Shown: piece after piece, positions 60,305 to 64,000 of the stretch
How the letters are laid out: each line of letters starts with the position of its first letter
How positions within the stretch are numbered: position 1 is the stretch's first letter
NCBI GenBank assembly: GCA_963742345.1
Contig: CAVULO010000012.1
Location: 194,114-258,113 of the forward strand
Source: Pseudolabrys sp963742345
GTDB taxonomy: Bacteria; Pseudomonadota; Alphaproteobacteria; Rhizobiales; Xanthobacteraceae
Reading direction: 5' to 3'
Length of the DNA: 64,000 nt
Notes under the pieces: generated by a model
What the model saw: only the letters and a program-made list of their open reading frames with translations
What the model was told of the DNA's origin: nothing
Databases searched by the model: none
Translations under genes and position numbers: made by a program

Positions 60305-60326
60305 CCGCCGGCCGTGAAGCCGGCGG
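60305..60326. other. GC hairpin in rplY-pth gap
   Basis: CCGCCGGC and GCCGGCGG around a six-base loop (60313-60318), between the rplY stop and pth start. No T-run; possibly an mRNA processing or attenuation element. Confidence 0.4.
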
Positions 60327-60344
60327 AGCACGACGACGCGTTCC

Positions 60345-60685
60345 TTACTTCTTGTCGTCCTTCTTCGCCGGAGCTGCACCCGCGGCCGGCGCGGGAGCGC
60401 CCGCGGCCGGTGCTGGGCGCCCGCGACCGGCGCTGCGGCTGCTGCGCCGCTGCCGCTGCTGCATCGGCTTCCGACACGACCGGTGCTTCCTCGATCTCTT
60501 CCTTGATCTCCTTGGCCACCGCAATCGCGTGATCGTGTTCCTTGCCGAGGCGCAGCTCGGGAATTTCGACGCCGGCCGGAAGCTTGAGGTCGGACATGTG
60601 CACGATGTCGCCGAGGTTGATCTCGATGAGATCGACTTCGATGAACTCCGGCAGATCCTTCGGCAGGCACGAAATCTCGTTGAGG
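60345..60685 (-). CDS. rplY: 50S ribosomal protein L25/general stress protein Ctc, C-terminal part only
   Basis: 5S rRNA-binding protein. Visible residues are the C-terminal TL5-like domain (ISCLPKDLPEFIEVDLIEI, GDIVHMSDLKLPAGVEIPEL) followed by an Ala/Pro/Gln tail that changes frame near 60,440 before ending APAKKDDKK. The N-terminal 5S-rRNA-binding domain (about 100-120 residues) is absent: upstream is an actinobacterial LuxR ATPase. It precedes pth and ychF in the standard order. Confidence 0.87.
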
Positions 60686-60692
60686 AAGGCCG
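60677..60692 (-). other. Chimeric join between rplY and an actinobacterial regulator gene
   Basis: Reading the minus strand from the right, a LuxR-family ATPase segment (EEVATALEQAAVKTQARAG, then LAAAAAFL) changes into the L25 segment (NEISCLPKDLP) in a single frame with no intergenic DNA. Neither protein contains the other's sequence in any known lineage I am aware of. Confidence 0.8.
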
Positions 60693-61866
60693 CCGCGGCC
60701 GCCAGCCCGGCGCGGGCCTGGGTCTTGACCGCCGCCTGCTCGAGCGCGGTGGCCACCTCTTCGTCCGGCCCGGTGGCCGCAGCCGCCAGGTGCCATACCC
60801 GACGATCCGGATCGATTCGGGCATCGGTCACCTCGGCGAGCGTCAGGTGGGCGGCGCGGCGATCCTCGGGGGATCCGGCGGTGTAGACCGCCGACCGTAC
60901 TAGGGGATGCCGAAATCGCACTTGAGTGCCGACCTGCGAGCAGTTGTTCGGACTCGGCCGCGATCGCCGCATCCGTGGGGCACCCCCAGCGTCGTGCGCC
61001 CCGCCACAGCAGCGTGGCATCCCCGGTGGGGTCGGCCGCGGCCAGCAGCATCAGTCGCTGGGTCGGCTCCGCCAGCGCCCGACACGCCGCTGCAGGTAGT
61101 GGTTCTCGAGTGACCGGGTAGGCAGGCTCGCCGTGGGTGGCACACCAAAGCCACCGGCCAGTTCGGCCGGTCGCTCATCCCTCTCGCCAGCTCGAGCAGC
61201 GCCAGCGGGTTTCCCGCGCAGTCTCCGCGACGATCCGGTCGCGGACCCGCTCGTCCAGATGGCCTGGGACGGTCGCCCGTCAGCAACGTGCGCGCGTCTT
61301 CGTCGGTGAGCCCTTCGACCGTCAGCGCCGCGAGGCCAGGAAATATCTGCTCGTCGCCCGTCTCCCGGACCGCGAGGAGGAGCAAGCTGCTCGGCCAGCA
61401 GTCGCCGTCCGACGAATGCGAGCACCTGGCTGGACTCCTCGCAGCCACTGAGCGTCGTCGACGAGGCAGACGAGCGGCCGCGCGGCGGCGACCTCGCCGA
61501 GCAGGCCCAGCGCGGCCAGGCCCACCACGAACCGGTCCGGAGCGGCCCCGTCGCCAACCCGAACGCCACCCGCAACGCGCGCTCCTGTGGCGTGGGCAAG
61601 CCGCCAGGTCGCCCAGCATCGGCGCGCAGAGTTGGTGCAGCGCCGCGAACGGCAATTCTATCTCGGACTCCACGCCGGCGATCTGCACGATCGACATCCT
61701 GACGCTTGGCGCGCGCAATAGTGCATCAGCTCGGTCTTGCCGATCCCGGCCAGCACCGCGGATGACCAGCACCGCGTCTCTCACCGCTACGGACCCGGTC
61801 CAGCAGGCTGTCGAGGACTTCGCGCTCGCGTGCCCGCCCTCTAAAGGCCGGCGCCTGTGCGGCCAT
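60690..61866 (-). CDS. LuxR-family AAA+/MalT-like ATPase transcriptional regulator, partial and frameshifted
   Basis: Start ATG 61866 gives MAAQAPAFRGRARERE, followed by a Walker A region (VIRG...GIGKTELMHY after correction), then FAALHQLCAPMLGDL, Walker B-like LVCLVDDAQWL, and later RHPLVRSAVYTAGSPEDRRAAH. This is the large actinobacterial LuxR ATPase layout (usually about 900 residues). The ATPase domain and part of the TPR region are present; the C-terminal LuxR helix-turn-helix is missing, cut by the join with rplY. At least six frame changes interrupt it. Divergent from the SDR gene. Confidence 0.78.
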
Positions 61867-61943
61867 ATAGTAATGATACGGTCAAGAATTGGGCACGGGA
61901 ATACCCTGGTTCGAGGCGCAGAGCTGCCATCCAGACTCGTGCT

Positions 61944-62636
61944 ATGAGCATCCCGCTCGACGGGCCGCCTGCGGGTCGCGTGGCAATCGTTACCGGAGGG
62001 TCCCGCGGCGTTGGCCGGGCGGCGATCCGCCTGCTGGCGGCCCGCGGCTACGCGGTCGTCGTCAACTACCTCCATAACCAGCGTGCGGCGGAGTCGACTG
62101 TCGAAGCGATCCTTGCCGGCAAGGGCGCTGCCGTGGCCGTCCGCGCCGATGTCGCTGACGATCTGGACGTGCAGAGGCTCTTCGCCGAGACGATCGCGGC
62201 GTTCGGCGGCATCGATGTCGTTGTCCACGCCGTGGGCAGCCCCGTCACCACCGCTCCTGTGGCCGAGGTCGATCTCGACGTGTTCGACGCACTGGTCCGG
62301 ATCAGCGCCCGGGCTACCTTCATCGTCAACCGGGAGGCAGCTCGTCACCTTCGTAATGGCGGCGCCATCATCAACCTGACCAGCCCAGCCGACAGTTTGG
62401 CTCTGATGGCCTGACGGCCTCTACGCAGCGACCAAAGCCGTCACAGACGTGCTCACCCGAGCGCTCGCAGTTGAGCTGCGTGAGCGCAGCATCACCGTCA
62501 ACGCGCTGTGCATCGACCTCGGCACGCCATGTGCACCCAACCGGTTGCTGACGTCGTCGCGTTCCTGCTCAGCGACCATGGCCACCGCATCACCGGCCAC
62601 GTGCTCCAGGTTTCTGATTCCAGACCGGCATCTTAG
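61944..62636 (+). CDS. SDR-family oxidoreductase, one frame break (actinobacterial)
   Basis: About 230 residues. It starts MSIPLDGPPAGRVAIVTGGSRGVGRAA; cofactor motif TGGSRGVG near residue 20. The frame reads past IDVVVHAVGSPV to LTSPADSLALMA, then breaks near 62,412, after which YAATKAVTDVLTRALAVELRE restores the active-site Y-x-x-x-K and ITGHVLQV leads to the stop at 62636. It is divergent from the LuxR-type regulator gene, a frequent pairing in Actinobacteria; whether it is its target is inference. Confidence 0.82.
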
Positions 62637-62649
62637 GTCCCCGCAGCAG

Positions 62650-62742
62650 CGGGTGATCGTCGCCCGCCACCCGCTCCGGCCGCTGGCCGGTCCGCTCGCG
62701 CCGCGAGATGAGGAACTCGCGGACCTGGGCTCGGTTGCCCAT
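62650..62742 (-). pseudogene. N-terminal fragment of a helix-turn-helix (XRE/MmyB-like) regulator
   Basis: Minus-strand MGNRAQVREFLISRRERTG resembles the start of actinobacterial XRE/MmyB-type regulators (usual form: N-x-x-E-L-x-x-F-L-x-x-R-R). After about 20 residues similarity is lost; the helix-turn-helix and the rest of the protein are missing. It could be a relic, or a casualty of frame changes or another join. Low confidence. Confidence 0.35.
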
Positions 62743-62849
62743 GCCACCACGGGAGATGCGCTGCCGATCGTGGTGGAGGTTCTGGCATTACCTGGAACAG
62801 CAGGCACTCCCGACGATGCAGGTCAACGCCTTAACTAGATGGCGTGACA

Positions 62850-63194
62850 AACTCCAGCGACCGCGGCCGGCTCTGGCTGGGGCACGGCCGCGACATGCCC
62901 GCCTACGAGCAAGCAGTCGGCATCGTCCGCTCCGGCGGCGTGATCAGCCGCGTCGGCGTGCCGCAGTACGAGAACGCTCCCGTCGGCTTCGGCAGCCTCT
63001 TCGGGTCCAACATCACCCTTACCGGCGGCCCCGCACCGGCCCGCGCCTACATCCAGACGCTCATGCCAGGCATTCTCACTGGCCAGGTCAACCCCGGCCG
63101 AGTCTTCGACCGCGAACTCACCCTCGACCAAATCCCGCAGGGATACGAGGAAATGGACAGCAGACAGGCCCTCAAGGTTCTCATTCGCCCCTAA
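62850..63194 (+). pseudogene. Zinc-type alcohol dehydrogenase, C-terminal fragment
   Basis: About 100 residues in the plus frame: MPAYEQAVGIVRSGGVISRVG, GGPAPARAYIQTLMPGILTG, PGRVFDRELTLDQIPQGYEEMD and the terminal QALKVLIRP. This is the last third (nucleotide-binding domain end) of an actinobacterial zinc-dependent alcohol dehydrogenase; the catalytic domain and GxGxxG strand are absent upstream. Either a deletion or another misjoin near 62,640-62,860. A stop codon ends it normally. Confidence 0.65.
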
Positions 63195-63327
63195 CCAGCG
63201 CTCTGGCGGGCCTGCCACACCAAGTACGACCAATACCGCGCAGCCATCGTCGGTCAGGTCACCGGACCGGATGCGTACGCCGTCACCGTCCGCTTGACAA
63301 ACCCGGTCAGCAAGAAATGAGGAAGTC

Positions 63328-64000
63328 ATGAGCGACGTCACTGTTGTCATTGGCGCGGGGCAGATCGGCCAGGCGATTGCCCGCCGGGTCAGCGCAGGCA
63401 AGCACGTGCTACTTGCCGACCTCCATAAGGCCAACGCCGACGCGGCGGCCGAAGTGCTGGCCAACGCCGGCTTTGACACGCGCACCGCGACTGTCGATGT
63501 GTCCTCGCGCGAGTCGGTGCATGCACTTGCCGAAACCGCTGCGGCGCTCGGGGCCGTTACTGGTGTCATCCACGCGGCGGGGGTCTCCCCCAGCCAGGCC
63601 AGACCCGAGGTCATCCTGGCCGTCGACCTGTACGGAACTGCGCTGGTGCTTGAAGAGTTCGGGAACATCATCGCGTCGGGCGGCTCCGCTGTCGTCATCG
63701 CATCGCAGTCCGGTCATCGTCTTGGTGCCCTGACCGCCGAGCAGGACGCAGCTCCGCCACGACTCCAGCCGACGAACTGCTGTCCTTGCCCATGCTTCAG
63801 CCAGACCAGGTCACCGATACCCTCCATGCCTATCAGCTCGCCAAGCGCGGGAACTCACTGCGCGTCATGGCCGAGGCGGTCCGTTGGGGCAGGCGCGGCG
63901 CCCGGGTGAACACCATCAGCCCTGGCATCATCATCACCCCGCTGGCCAGGGATGAGCTGACTGGTCCCCGCGGCGAGGGCTACCGGCAGATGATCGACCT
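63328..64000 (+). CDS. SDR-family oxidoreductase, runs off window, one frame break (actinobacterial)
   Basis: Start ATG 63328, after GGAAG. MSDVTVVIGAGQIGQAIARRVSAG holds the GAGxIGxA nucleotide motif, shorter than usual SDR. It continues with VDVSSRESVHALAE, GVIHAAGVSPSQ and VVIASQSGHRL (catalytic Ser). One change near 63,755 separates the next part, in another frame: LLSLPMLQPDQ, YQLAKRGNSLRVMAEAVRWG (Tyr-x-x-x-Lys), ARVNTISPGIIITPLARDEL. The 3' end is outside. Such SDRs in Actinobacteria often lie in oxidoreductase/XRE clusters like this one. Confidence 0.8.

Noticed and set aside
61857..64000. A new redox-regulatory island in the last 2 kb
   Set aside because: The genes are ordinary actinobacterial SDR/ADH/regulator pieces, several truncated, and belong to a foreign block of a chimeric contig.

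Overview
This window is not one genome. Most conserved proteins can be assigned to a lineage on sight, and they fall into three blocks joined inside genes. Bases 1 to about 47,635 are Rhizobiales-type Alphaproteobacteria, resembling the Bradyrhizobium/Rhodopseudomonas/Xanthobacteraceae group. Evidence includes cysteine-free L36, CpdR beside N-formylglutamate amidohydrolase and a HisN-type phosphatase, a ROSE-regulated small heat shock gene, fused indolepyruvate oxidoreductase and many Liv/TRAP transporters. Bases about 47,636 to 60,685 are gammaproteobacterial, Xanthomonadaceae-like: rplY-pth-ychF, then accessory genes, then tRNA-Tyr/Gly/Thr-tuf-tRNA-Trp-secE-nusG-rplK-rplA, all on the minus strand. 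Bases about 60,690 to 64,000 are actinobacterial, with a large LuxR-family ATPase regulator, SDR dehydrogenases and an alcohol dehydrogenase fragment. The simplest reading is a chimeric metagenomic contig.

Alphaproteobacterial block. Bases 1-8.5 kb: end of pyk, TPR protein, rpmJ, MetE-like enzyme, serine hydrolase, tRNA-Val, cpdR, N-formylglutamate amidohydrolase, a small RNA of the alpha-r8/suhB type, hisN-like gene, lipase and hsp20 under an RNA thermometer. 8.9-15 kb: gltBD. 15-21 kb: envelope genes (DUF459, lytic transglycosylase, porin) and galU. 21-34 kb: a minus-strand run of hemH, a PaaK-like ligase, a complete branched-chain-type ABC importer, an acyl-CoA ligase and a fused indolepyruvate:ferredoxin oxidoreductase. 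This looks like uptake and CoA-activation of aromatic or fatty carboxylates and 2-oxo acids. 34-38 kb: MFS and ABC-2 exporters. 38-47.5 kb: a TRAP system split around aldolases, an acyl-CoA dehydrogenase, an SDR and dgkA, then a cobalt-type nitrile hydratase operon converging on a NicO-type Ni/Co transporter.

Xanthomonad block. The translation genes are in the family's usual order. Between ychF and the tRNAs lie secreted repeat proteins, a DUF1579 protein, a DUF4287-SRPBCC protein with a histone-like basic tail, a GNAT acetyltransferase and a thioesterase.

Frame integrity differs by block. Three genes in the first 47.6 kb carry a +1 shift. In the other two blocks nearly every long gene is broken, mostly by single-base insertions. 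These are probably consensus errors, and they create very long spurious open frames. I found no CRISPR array, insertion sequence, phage or defence locus, and nothing I would call a new multi-gene system. The most interesting biology is the two RNA regulators, the nitrile hydratase/cobalt neighbourhood, and a short C-terminal tail shared by two secreted proteins.
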